NCBI GenBank assembly: GCA_024345305.1
Contig: BRON01000015.1
Location: 1,202,520 to 1,266,519 of the forward strand
Origin: Mrakia gelida
Taxonomy: Eukaryota; Basidiomycota; Tremellomycetes; Cystofilobasidiales; Mrakiaceae
Reading direction: 5' to 3'
Length of the DNA: 64,000 bases
Numbering within the stretch: the first letter of the stretch is position 1; each line of letters starts with the position of its first letter. Below are positions 11,204 to 20,936 of the stretch, piece by piece. The notes under the pieces are model-generated. The model made no database searches. It was not told the origin of the DNA and saw only the letters and a program-made list of their open reading frames with translations. Made by a program: the position numbers and the translations under genes.

Positions 11204-12175
11204 AGCCTGGCGAGCATAGGTCTGCGTTTGAGACACTGGTGGAGAGGCAGAGCGAAGAGAGATAACCTCAAGGTTGTCACAAGACAACGAAGACGGAGCG
11301 ACCCTGCCAAAGAGCAGGGAAGGAAGGAAAATGATCGTCGGCGGGAGAGGGGTCACGAAAGGACGAACAGGGGTACAAACAGGGAAGGGAGGGGAGAGGG
11401 ATGGATAGGCTGGGCTTTGGGGATGGGAAACGAGATGAGGAAGCAGGGGACAGGGAGCGGTTCCGGGAAGGTGGAGTTGGGTCTCGGAGAGGTTGGTGGA
11501 CGACGGTTTGAAGAGAAACTAAAGACCTGGGTTAGGGAAGGATCAGCATTGGAGAGGCGCGAGACGTATGGACGGTGAGGAGGTCATGAGTAGCCTGCTT
11601 CGTGCTCGCCTGTCGCTTCGGGACTCCTGTCGCTGTCGCTTTCATTCTATGTTTCCTTACTCGTCCTTGTTACTTTTCTTTATCGCTAGCACTTACGAGC
11701 CGCTATGCCGGGAGACACTCCTCCAGATGATGCCTCGTTTCTGCTACCGCATGGTACATCCGTTTACATGTACTGACGACCGTCTTCGTGCAGCGCTCAC
11801 CTCACAAGAGAGGGGGATTCGAGGAGTTGTAAAACTCCAGGGATGAAGTAGTGAGTACGGTCACTAAGAGCTACTGTACGAAACCAATGACTAGATGACC
11901 TCGGGATAACACTTGAAGAGGATAAGGGGAGTAAGAACTTGGTACGAGGAGTAAATAATTGTGAGGCATGACGAACAGAGCACGACGCGAAGTGGTGCGA
12001 TCTCGTCAGCGCCCCTTTATGCACCTCAAACCACACAGCTCGCTATTCTCCACCTCATCCCTCGACTGGTCCTGTTGACACACCCTCACACCTCTTCTCC
12101 ACTCTCGACTTCCGCCGCCTCCTTCTGCTGACAGAAGCAACATTTTTCATTTAGCAAGGTATAGGAACTTTGCCC
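11204..12175. other. no gene recognised
   Basis: Purine-rich low-complexity DNA (11280-11560) followed by AT-richer sequence. No domain, repeat copy or RNA gene was recognised. Confidence 0.4.
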
Positions 12176-13227
12176 TCAACCGTTCCAACTCACTTTTTTT
12201 CCCTCGTGCTGGTTGACAACTTCGAACCGAAGCAGACCCTCCCTCCTCTTCCGCTTCATAGGAGACATCCCTTCGTCATCCCATACCCGATGGCAATGCG
12301 CAAGTACGTGGGATTGTTGCTCCTGATTGTAGACGCGAAGCACGATCTGCTCGAAGTTTGACATCAATCAGCGAAAGCGAGAACGAAGGAGCGGTAAGAC
12401 AGACTGCCGAGCTTCGACTTACCTCTTTCACGCAAGGGGTTTCCAGCAGCGACAACGCTCGTCCATCCGCCGCCATCCAGACAAGATCATCCAAAAGCTC
12501 ATCGTCGTATAACCAGGCCTCATCCCCGGCATCGTCACTGAAAGTGTACAGGATGGTCAACGACCCCACCGCCAGATCCGCGAGGAAGGGAGCGAGATTC
12601 CCTTTGAAGGCTCGAGATCCCTTGAACGTGAGGGATTTGAGGCGATTCCAGTTCACCGGGAACAAAGCAACCCCTGGAGCAGTGTCGACTGGCCATATGC
12701 CGGAGATCGAGAACACAACGTGCTCAGGGTCGAAAAGGTTGAGAAGGGACGTGGAGATGGCGTCCGTCCCACCGTCGATGCCGTTCTCGCCGAAGGAGAC
12801 CGAAAGATTGTCGAGATGAAGGGGAGTGACGGACCGGTTAGGGAGGAAAAGGGTGTTCCAATCTGGATCTCCGCCTTGTTCGTGGGTGAGGTTGATGAAG
12901 GTGAGGGATCGTGTGCGATGGAGGGATAGGAGAGGGTCCAAGGACGGAGAGAAGGGTTTGTGCTGGAACAAAGGTAAGAATGTACCGAGGTTCAGAAAGA
13001 CTTCCAGGAGCATTGATTGCCAAAGCGAAAGTCGACAGTACCTTGACGGAGAAAAGCCGGTCTAGCTGGGAGAAGCCATTGATGGTCATGTCCAGATAAA
13101 GGTACGGAGAAGCGAGCTCGAGGAGGGCCAGTGAGCTTTGAGCGCTTCGTCCGAGGGTTTGAGGGTCGCAAAAGGATAAGATGTTGTCCTTGATCTCGAG
13201 CGGGGTGGAAAGAAAAGGTTGATGGTG
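12176..13227 (-). CDS. F-box/LRR-like protein, 5' end unresolved
   Basis: Three minus-strand exons are supported: 13042 to about 13227, 12423-12962 and 12176-12346, joined by GT-AG introns of 79 and 76 bp. Exon 1 has an F-box-like helix set (PLEIKDNILSFCDPQTLG then LALLELASPYLYLDMTI). Exon 2 has leucine-rich strands (SLTFINLTHE, PLHLDNLSVSFGE, NRLKSLTFKGSR). Exon 3 ends KKVSWNG and stop. F-box proteins link substrates to an SCF ubiquitin ligase; many fungal paralogues have no known target. The F-box frame is preceded by an in-frame TGA with no ATG between, so there is either an upstream exon or a lost start. It could be a pseudogene. Confidence 0.65.
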
Positions 13228-13815
13228 GGAGACGTGGGCTCATCTTGCTAGCGAGTTCGAAGCTGGATGGTGGTTGGAGCTCAGTCGTGCTCGGAGCGTC
13301 CTCGGATGGCCTTTCCTCTTTCCATCGTCAAACGATCGAGATCAGTCGACATCTAGGGTCTAAGAAGATTAAGTCAGGAGACCGGGCTAGGAATCACGCT
13401 AGAACCGAGCTGATATCTGGTTACCACCTTGATCATAATGACCCCCCGGAAAAAACGACTCTGCTACCGGTCCACAGGTAGCGGATGAGACGATGGACGA
13501 AGGGTCACTTTTAAGTGCATTCGCATTCCAAGGTGAGGTCTGGTCAAACAAAACACGGTCAAACAAAACACGTAAGAAGGCTGCAACCCCATCGATAGCG
13601 AATCTACCTCTATTAGAAAAGCGTATCATTTTCGTGATGAGGGCAGGTGAGTCAGTCGCCACCACACGTCACGGTATGCTCATCATCTAGTCATCCATCG
13701 TTCCCTCTCATAGCTCACCCAGATCTTGCTTCGTTCGGGAGACGAAAAGTGTGATCTGAGCACATGTACACCAATCGACGTCTCTGAAGCGGTTCGATCG
13801 TCAAGAAGAAGGGTC
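13228..13815. other. intergenic
   Basis: No gene is recognised. A short tandem duplication, gtcaaacaaaacacg repeated at about 13545 and 13560, is visible. Confidence 0.4.
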
Positions 13816-14052
13816 AAAGGTGTTGTTGGGTCGTCCACTTGAGCTTAGGGATGTCTGCAGGATGTGGTTTCAAGCTTGTTGTATAAAGCTAGCTACTCGA
13901 AAGGTTTATATACTATGGAAATGGTCACGTGATCTGAAGGTAGCTTACAAAGCTGTTTACGAAGAATGGTTACTACCAAGGGGACTGAACGAGACGCGTT
14001 ACTAAGCTACTACGTAAGATCTCTCTGCGAGTCGCCACCTTCCAACAAAAGG
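13816..14052 (-). mobile_element. solo LTR of copia family 1 with intact target duplication
   Basis: The 227-bp LTR occupies 13821-14047 and is of type I (block gtttacgaagaatgg). It is flanked by AAAGG at 13816-13820 and AAAGG at 14048-14052, a perfect 5-bp target-site duplication. This is the expected product of LTR-LTR recombination within one insertion and fixes the LTR ends for the family. Confidence 0.95.
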
Positions 14053-14370
14053 AGGGTTAGGGCTGCAAAGAACGCACCTTGATCCCGTCGTTTAGTCCTG
14101 CAACCTCAACGATAGATGAGAAAGGACAGAACTGCGAACCTGATGAGGACAGATAGGGCCTTCATTCCAGAGTAACTGGGAGGAGGAGAGGAAAAAGAAG
14201 GTCAGCTCGATTTTCCTGCAGAGCTCCAGCTTTTGTTTCCAGACTCACCGCCATCCTCGCTGACCATCGAGAAACGACAGGCGAAGAGGCAAGATCTGTT
14301 AGGCCCATATTCCACTCTCAAACTTGAAGAATATGTGTCCTTTTTCTGACCACTGCTCACAACATCCGTC

Positions 14371-15010
14371 TCACAGGTCTGGGAGAAACGGGACACAAAG
14401 AACGCGAACACGTCGTGGCGATCGATCATGCCTCAAGAGGATGGCCTCGCGATAAGAGATGAACTGTAGGAGGGGAGGCAAGAGAGAACTCACGAGAGCG
14501 AAAGAAAGGAAGAAAGCCGAGATCAAACCACGAGCAAGCGACGACGCGTCTCTCCTCTCTCCCGGCCGCAGCTTGGACGAGCGACTCGGACGTCGAGAGT
14601 AGCGACCCGTTCTTGGTAGAAGTTTCGAGGGCGGGTTCGGTGAGAGGGTACGGGACAAGGAGGAGGTCGAGGATGAGGATGGAAAGGAGATGGAAAGTGC
14701 GAGGTGGGTGAGGTTGGGTCGCGGTGATCATGGGAGGAAGGAGGAGAGTGATAGTAGGTTTTGAGTTTGGTTTGGGGAGCTTGGACGGAACTTGCAGTTG
14801 CTCGTGGCCATCGAGAATGCATTGGTGAGTATCTTTCGAGAGCTTCAATGTAGTCGACGGCCCACTTGGCGCAGATTCGTCCAGAGGGAGGGCCTCTTCG
14901 ACAATACAGACCCAGTCACAATGACGGACCAAGACCCAGAAACGGGCCACTCCGACTTCTACCCCCTCATTGTCGACCAGCAAACGCGGAGGATGTCGAA
15001 AGTCCCCCAT
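14371..15010 (-). CDS. hypothetical protein, uncertain exon structure
   Basis: A minus-strand frame of 194 codons contains MITATQPHPPRTFHLLSIL, a hydrophobic run ILDLLLVPYPLTEPALE, and SWFDLGFLPFFRSR. A gtgag donor near 14496 and a ctacag acceptor near 14466 suggest an intron into FISYREAILLRHDRS or an overlapping frame. It may encode a small membrane protein or be a decayed gene. No family is recognised. Confidence 0.3.
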
Positions 15011-15387
15011 TGTCGAAGGGTCCTCGTCATCGTTCCTCTTTTATGCCATCCTGACCTCCCAAAGAAGGGGGAGGGAAGAGTGAAGGGGAAGCGGCTGTGA
15101 GAGGTTGGGATGGTCACTGTTAGGGAGGCCGCTCGGGAAGACTTCACTTCCCAGGTCTCCCTTCAACCCGCTCTTCACACCATCACGCGTCCTCCCATCC
15201 TCATCACGCCAGCTACATTAATCACCCTCCTCCTCCTCCTCCCCCTCCCGCGTGACATATCTGGAGTCTCTACTTTCTACCTTTGGGAAACGCAATATGT
15301 GGGACTTGTGATGGAGAAAACGGGTAGTAGGTGAGATTGAAGGGCAGGAAAAAGACAGCCTGTCGTTTCGCGTCGATTTGATGGGCT

Positions 15388-15455
15388 GTCTGTCTTCAGG
15401 ATGTTCCAAGCGTCCTTCGCGTTGCGCACGCTGAGGAGGAGGTTCGAATTACCGG
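15388..15455 (-). pseudogene. remnant of copia gag
   Basis: The minus translation SVRNAKDAWNILKT closely resembles the gag segment CANAKDAWDILKTAHR of copia family 2 and CKHAKEAWDLLRKTHK of family 1. The remnant ends at the junction with the copia-1 fragment at about 15472 and probably comes from another copia subfamily. Confidence 0.5.
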
Positions 15456-15471
15456 TCAATACCCCCAGTTC

Positions 15472-16704
15472 AAAGTAACTTACAAGGCTGTTGGTCACTA
15501 AGGAGTGTTACTGACACGGGGACTGAACGAGACGCGTTACTAACTACTACGTAAGACCTCTCTGCGAGTCGCCACCTTCCAACACTCCCACTCGACGGGC
15601 TGAGAGTCCTTCCTTTATTTCCTCCCCTCTGCGGGTTTCCATCCATGTCTCCGCTGGTCTTCTGATCCACGCGCGTGGCTTCCTTCTGGATGTTGAGCGA
15701 TTTCTTGAACCGTTCGAGCTTTTCGACTCCGAGAGCCTTGGTGAGAATATCTGCCTGCATGTCCTCGGTGGGACAGTAGGTGAGCTTGATGAATCCTCTC
15801 TGTTGGGCCTCTCGTCCGTATTTGTACGCGACGTCGATGTGCTTGGTCTTCTCCGAGTGAGTACCGTTCTTGGTTGTTTCGATGGCTCCTTGGTTGTCTA
15901 CGTTTACTGGGATCGATCCGGTGTCGTATCCGAGTTCAGCGAGGATCTTGGCGACCCACCTAAGGCTCCGGCATCCTGCGGAGAGAGCGATGTACTCTGC
16001 TTCAAGAGAAGAGAGACTGATTGCCTTTTGGCGTCGACTTGCCCAGATGACTGTGGATCCAAATACCTTGACGACGAATCCTGTTGTTGATCGTCTTGAT
16101 TCCGTGTCTCCGGCGTAGTCGGAGTCGGTCCATAGTTCTGCGATTGGAGCGTCCGAGTGTCCTCCAAGTTGAAGCGACGTGTCTGCTGATCCTTGTAGGT
16201 ATCGCATGACCTTCTTGACTGCTCCCCAGTGAACCCTTCTTGGGTCCGAGCTGAATCGGCTGAGAACTCCGACGGCGAAGGCGATGTCCGGTCGGGTGCA
16301 GACTTGGAGGTACATCAACGATCCCACCGCTTCGAGGTAGGGTACTCCGTCCAGCTTCTCTGATCCCGAATCCTCCGATTGGACCGACTGTTGCCTAAAG
16401 TCGTCCATCGGAACCTTGTTTGGTTTAGCGCCGACCATGTTGAATCGTTCGAGGACCGTTTGAACGTATCGTTTCTGGCTGAGGTCCATTGTCCCCGCCT
16501 TGCGGTCCCTCGTAACGTCGATTCCGAGGATGGTTCCTGGGTTGAGGTCTCCTCTGTCGTCGATCTTGAATTCCTTCTGGATCTCCGTCATGACCCACTC
16601 CAAATCCTCCTTGTCTCCTGCGGCGACGAAGTCGTCAACGTACTGGACCAGCATGATCCGTCGTCCCTTCCTATGCCCTATGTAGATGCAAGGGTCCGCT
16701 TCGA
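15472..16704 (-). mobile_element. truncated copia family 1 element (RT-RNase H plus part of 3' LTR)
   Basis: A near-identical copy of the 3' part of the 2.1-7.0 kb element. It holds about 113 bp of type II LTR (15472-15584), then pol from the reverse transcriptase motif ADPCIYIGHRKG through YVDDF and RNase H WTDSDYAGD to the terminal KALGVEKLERFKKSLNIQK. Homology stops abruptly at 16704 on one side and inside the LTR on the other, so both ends are deletions. The gene it now abuts is a broken alpha-1,3-glucan synthase. Confidence 0.92.
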
Positions 16705-16783
16705 AGGAACCCAATCATCGATATCGCGAGTTTTTTCCTCACAGCGTCGCGTCCAAAGGACTGACTCGTTTCTCGCTCTTCTT

Positions 16784-17942
16784 TGCTCCTTTGGTACCAC
16801 ATCAACGACTACCACGGAACTCTCGCTCCTCTCCATCTCGTACCCAAGGTCTTCCCTACCTGTCTCTCTCTTCACAACGCCGAGTTCCGAGGTCTCTGGC
16901 CCCTGAGGTGAGTTTGCTGGACGTCTCTTCAGCCGACCTTCAGTCCCTGATGTCGCTTTTCTTTCGTTCGTCGCCATGAAAAAGGAACAAGGACGAGTTG
17001 AACGAAGTGTGCGCTGCCTTTAATCCGCCCAGGGAGGTCACGACGAGATATTGCAGTACGGAAATACATACAACCTCCTACATGCTGGAGCTTGTGAGTC
17101 CGACTGTCTCTTTTCTTCCTACTCTTCCTCCAGCTCTCGCTGATCTCGCCCTCTTCAGCCTTCATCGCCGCTCATCAGAAGTCTGTCGGAGCTGCCGGAG
17201 TCTCGGTCAAGTACGAAAAGCGATCTTGGGCTCGATACCCTGCTCTTTGGATCTTGAAGCAGATTGATTCGTTGCCGAACTCAGGTTCGTCGATCCCTCG
17301 ATGCAGTTCATCCTTTCGAAACTCGTCGCTCACCTCCTCCCTCCTTTCGCTTTTGCTCAGATTCCGAAGACATCGAAGCTCTCGACAAGCAGGTCACAGA
17401 CGTCAAGAACATCAAGGCCGACGCTGCCGCTGAAGCAACGTTCGTCGCGTCCTCCATCGAGGACTTGCCCTCAACCTCGCGAGCTGATCCTCTGTTCGCG
17501 TCCTCCCTCCTTACTCTTCAGACGACCTGCTTTCAAGAGAAAAGCTCAGGAGTGGGCCAACATCGAGCTCGATCCCAAAGCACAGCTTTTCGTCTTCGTC
17601 GGTCGATGGGTTCATTTCCCTTTCTTGATCTGTCTCCACGACCCACACCTCTTGAGCTGACCTCCTCTCACTTCGACCTCACAGAGTAAGCAAAAGGGAG
17701 GCGACATTATCGCAGATGTCTTCACGGCTCTGTAGGTATACTTTTTGTGTACTTTTCCACCTTCTCGCCTCAGACTGACCACCCGCTGGTTTCCAAACAG
17801 CCTCGAGAAAAACAAGACTATCCAACTCATCGCCGTCGGACCCGTCATCAATCTCTACGGACATTTCGCCTCGGAGAAACTCAGCACGCTCATCTTGTAT
17901 CTATCCAACCAAATCCAGCTCCTGGTCTCTCAGAAGGTGATC
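16784..17942 (+). pseudogene. alpha-1,3-glucan synthase fragment (starch-synthase-like domain)
   Basis: Exons joined by GT-AG introns give hallmark blocks of the cytosolic synthase domain of fungal alpha-1,3-glucan synthase (AGS/Mok family): [118 protein letters not shown] and TIQLIAVGPVINLYGHFASE. The intact enzyme is a very large membrane protein that makes cell-wall alpha-glucan. Here only a few hundred residues remain. There is a one-base shift between REVTTRY and QYGNTYN (about 17050), the 5' side stops at the copia fragment, and homology ends after SEKLSTLILY. It is a pseudogene. Confidence 0.8.
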
Positions 17943-18930
17943 TTTTAGGGGAGTATTGCCAAAACAACGTCGGTCTATACAGAAAATGATAGTGAAATCG
18001 AAAAACAAACATCACATCATGCATCTTCCGCCAACCTTCCACTTCGCTGCTCTTAAGCAACGAGTCCATGCTCCCCGTCTCCGCCCGCACCTTCAGAACT
18101 TCTCTCGTCCACCAGTCGATCAGCTCACGATATCGCTCAGGGTCAAGAGAATGCCGAATCTTTCAGTGCGTCTTTTCGTTGTCGTCGGCTTTGTCTTCGC
18201 TTTCTTTCCCTTCGCTGCCGCCGTCCGCCATGTGCCTCGTCTAACTCCTTTCCCTCCCCCCACCTTTCCTCAATTTTCCTGTCTTTGCTTCCAACCCTCT
18301 CTCAGACGCACTCCTCGGTCACCCATTCTACCCATCGAGCCGACCTCTCGCGAAAAGCCCTCCGACACCTCTCCCGCACCCTGGTTTTCTTCTCCTCCCA
18401 CACTCACGTCACTTCTGAATCAATGGAAACGTCACAACAGGGCTCAGTGCGCCTGATCTTGGTTCGTTAAGTTCATCTTCGACTCAACTCGTTCTGTTTC
18501 GACGCTTCGAGCTGACCCTCCTCTCTTCCCTCCCCTCTTCCACTTTCTGTTTCGCGACTCAGCCATAAGCCTGATACTTCATAACCCTAACCCTAACACC
18601 TTTTCCAACCTCCTCTGCCTCTCCCAATTCCTCCTCAACCAACGCCCCAAGTTTTTCGGAGAGAACTACCGCGTCCTCGCTGGCGTCGACCTGATTTCGC
18701 ACGTACCTCGCACGCCGCCGGTGCTGTTGAGCGGGACGTTGGGGAGTTGGCAGTTGATGGATCCTTGGATGTGTGGGATATGGTGACGGAGGAGAGGTTC
18801 GCGGCGAGCGCGTGGCAGGCGTGGAGGTTGAGGGGGTGAAGCTGGAGGAGGAGGAGGAGGAACGAGGGGGAGAGGGAAAGGAGAGCGGCGGGTTGACGGA
18901 GATTTCGTTCATAGGGAGAGGTGGATAATC
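17943..18930. other. no confident gene; possible exon at 18590-18790
   Basis: A plus frame at about 18590-18790 reads KFFGENYRVLAGVDLISHVP and ends at a TGA. It has the look of a real exon, and a class 3 lipase-type segment was considered, but no catalytic motif is present. The rest is pyrimidine-rich DNA. A telomere-like repeat lies at 18583-18597. Confidence 0.3.
18583..18597 (-). repeat. interstitial telomere-like repeat
   Basis: aaccctaaccctaac, two and a half copies of the TTAGGG-type unit in C-rich orientation on the plus strand. Such units occur at fungal telomeres and also as promoter telo-boxes; two and a half copies cannot distinguish these. Confidence 0.7.
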
Positions 18931-18974
18931 TTTGGGGATGATTTATGTCTTATTATCAAGACAGAAAGATGTTT

Positions 18975-19685
18975 TCACAGAGAGAGAGAGAGATCGCGAA
19001 AAGAAGAAGCTGACAGGACGAAACACCGACACGTTTCTGCGACACGTTCCTTCGTCCGTCTTTCATTTTGTATTGTTAAAGAAGAAGAGATCCTGTGTAT
19101 ATACTCAAAACATACTATTGCACCCAACCCAAACATTACGCAAGTGCAAAGACATCTAGATCTACCAGCCCAAAGAATCGAAAGAGACGACGCGGCCTTC
19201 CCTTGGACACATCGTCTTCTTCCAACTTGCAGCTTCCTCTTTGACCCTTCATCCTCCAAGTTCTCAGCCACTTCCTCTCCCAATGATCTCAACCAACTCG
19301 ATCCATCACCTCTCCCCCTTCCTCGATCCTCTTTGAATCCAGCCATGTCTTTCTCCTCCTCCTCAACCGCTCGGGCCTCGAATATCTCGATCACCGAGGA
19401 ACTGGGCATTGATTGTCTCGAGCTGCAGAAGAAATGAGAGCGAAGAAGAGAGCCGAGCACGTCAGCATGGCCATTCAGTAGAGGAAGGAAAGGATGGGGA
19501 TGGTGCAAAACCTTCACATCGCCCTCGATCCTCCTCAACCATCTCTTTGCAACTATCACGTCCAAAGGCACACCCTCCGTCCTCACGCGTCCCAGCAATT
19601 CTCTAAAGCATTCTAGCATAACTCTCCTCATCTCCTCAAACCCAAAGTATATCTCAACCTCCGGCCTCCCCTCCTCTCCCTGCAC
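18975..19685 (-). CDS. hypothetical protein, possibly decayed
   Basis: A 236-codon minus frame. Its N-terminal half (VEIYFGFEEMRRVMLECFRE, LLGRVRTEGVPLDVIVAKRW) looks like a real helical domain. The same frame is open 5' of its first ATG up to a TGA at about 19716, with plausible coding beyond it (ATFRGNVLVQGEE before the Met), suggesting an upstream exon or a nonsense mutation. The C-terminal part is Gly/Glu/Arg-rich and probably contains an unrecognised intron. Family not recognised. Confidence 0.4.
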   Translation of the reverse strand: MQGEEGRPEVEIYFGFEEMRRVMLECFRELLGRVRTEGVPLDVIVAKRWLRRIEGDVKVLHHPHPFLPLLNGHADVLGSLLRSHFFCSSRQSMPSSSVIEIFEARAVEEEEKDMAGFKEDRGRGRGDGSSWLRSLGEEVAENLEDEGSKRKLQVGRRRCVQGKAASSLSILWAGRSRCLCTCVMFGLGAIVCFEYIHRISSSLTIQNERRTKERVAETCRCFVLSASSFRDLSLSL

Positions 19686-19739
19686 GAGAACATTCCCGCG
19701 AAACGTCGCGTCTCAGCTCTTCCTCGTCACCCGGTACCT

Positions 19740-20175
19740 CTGATTCGGGGTTAGGCCCTCCGTGAGCTCCGGATCGACGATCCGAACGGTGCAACGGGTC
19801 TGCTTGAAGCTTGCGACCGCGGTTTTGACCTTGAGAGAGCGAAGGTTAGTGTTTTCTGCGATTTGACGGCTGGGAGGGAGGTTAGGGGGAAAGGGTCTCG
19901 GCGGGTTGTTAGGGCTGGCTTTTCGTCTTGCTCGAGGACCTCGAGCCGTGCTTGGTCTGCAGGAGGCGACGAGGAAGAAGGTGGCCAGATACGCAGGACG
20001 CGTCGCGGTCCCCTTTGTCCCGCTGGTGGTCTCGATTGGAGGTGGTTTGGAGGATGGGAGGTTGAAGGCAATGAAGGAGTGGAGGGAGGTGACGAAGGAC
20101 TCTCAGTGGTCGGAATTGCTTAGTAGAATCTCGGTTACTCTTCTTAGGGCCCGGTCTCACTTTTGGCACTTCTAG
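19740..20175 (+). CDS. possible terminal exon of unknown gene
   Basis: The plus sequence gives STIRTVQRVCLKLATAVLTL, a possible intron, then EATRKKVARYAGRVAVPFVP and a C-terminus ISVTLLRARSHFWHF with stop at 20173-20175. The ending has coding-like composition, but no family could be assigned and the upstream limit is unknown. Confidence 0.3.
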
Positions 20176-20306
20176 TCCTCGCGTCTTTTGGCTTTCTCTC
20201 CTGTTCTACCTTAACTCTCAAGAGCCCTACCCCTGTTTGTTTCTTGCTTTCCTCTCTCTCTCTTTTGCTCTCTGACCTTACTGTCTACGTATTGATATGA
20301 CTATAG

Positions 20307-20322
20307 AACCCTAACCCTAACC
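20307..20322 (-). repeat. interstitial telomere-like repeat
   Basis: aaccctaaccctaacc on the plus strand, again C-rich orientation, 1.7 kb from the similar repeat at 18583. It lies upstream of a short plus frame (20354-20620). Confidence 0.7.
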
Positions 20323-20936
20323 TTCGGCTGAAACAGGTGTTGAACCTGGGCTTTTGCTTTCCTCGTCGAAGAAAGAAGATCTTTCCTTTCTCTCCCCCAT
20401 CGTTTCCTCAAGGCTCTCTCCCTCCCAGCAGCTCCCTTCCACTCCAGTTGTGCTCCTTCCTTTATCTCCTACTACTTCAAGATATCTTGAACTGCTTGAA
20501 GTGGAGGGCGGTGGGTTTCGCTCTCGCTTTCTGAAAGAAAGAGACGAGCTCGTCCAGATTATTTCCAACGAGCTCCATCGGGATCGTAAGGGGTTGAAAT
20601 GTTCGTATTCTCTAGTTTGAGCAGATCGGAGAGTCGTGGGAACGTCTAGACCTTTCAGTGCAACTTTTCTTGAGCAAACATTCAGGCGCGTTGCGGTGTT
20701 CCGACTTTACCCTTTCCTTTCCTTCTGGATTCGAGAACGTGTTCCACGCCTCCGATATCGAACCCGATTTCGTCAGTCACCCCCTCACTTTAAAAATAAC
20801 TCAACTCAGATTCCAGCGAATGGGAGGATCTCCCTTTGATGGTTGACCGGTTTGACCGCCTCCCCCTCCTCGCTCGTCCTCCACTTCTTCTCCTCCTCCA
20901 ACCTCAACAGTCTCGCCCCTTGAATTCCTTAGTTCC
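20323..20936. other. weak coding signal only
   Basis: A plus frame ending at 20620 contains FRSRFLKERDELVQIISNEL, which could be part of an exon, but there is no recognisable domain and no convincing neighbours. The 5' region of the b561 gene follows. Confidence 0.3.

Noticed and set aside
15430..15450. ggttcgaattacc, tRNA B-box-like
   Set aside because: The segment translates as copia gag remnant on the minus strand and lacks the rest of a tRNA.
18590..18780. Class 3 lipase fragment
   Set aside because: Only a loose resemblance around YRVLAGVDLISHVP; no GxSxG or other catalytic motif nearby.
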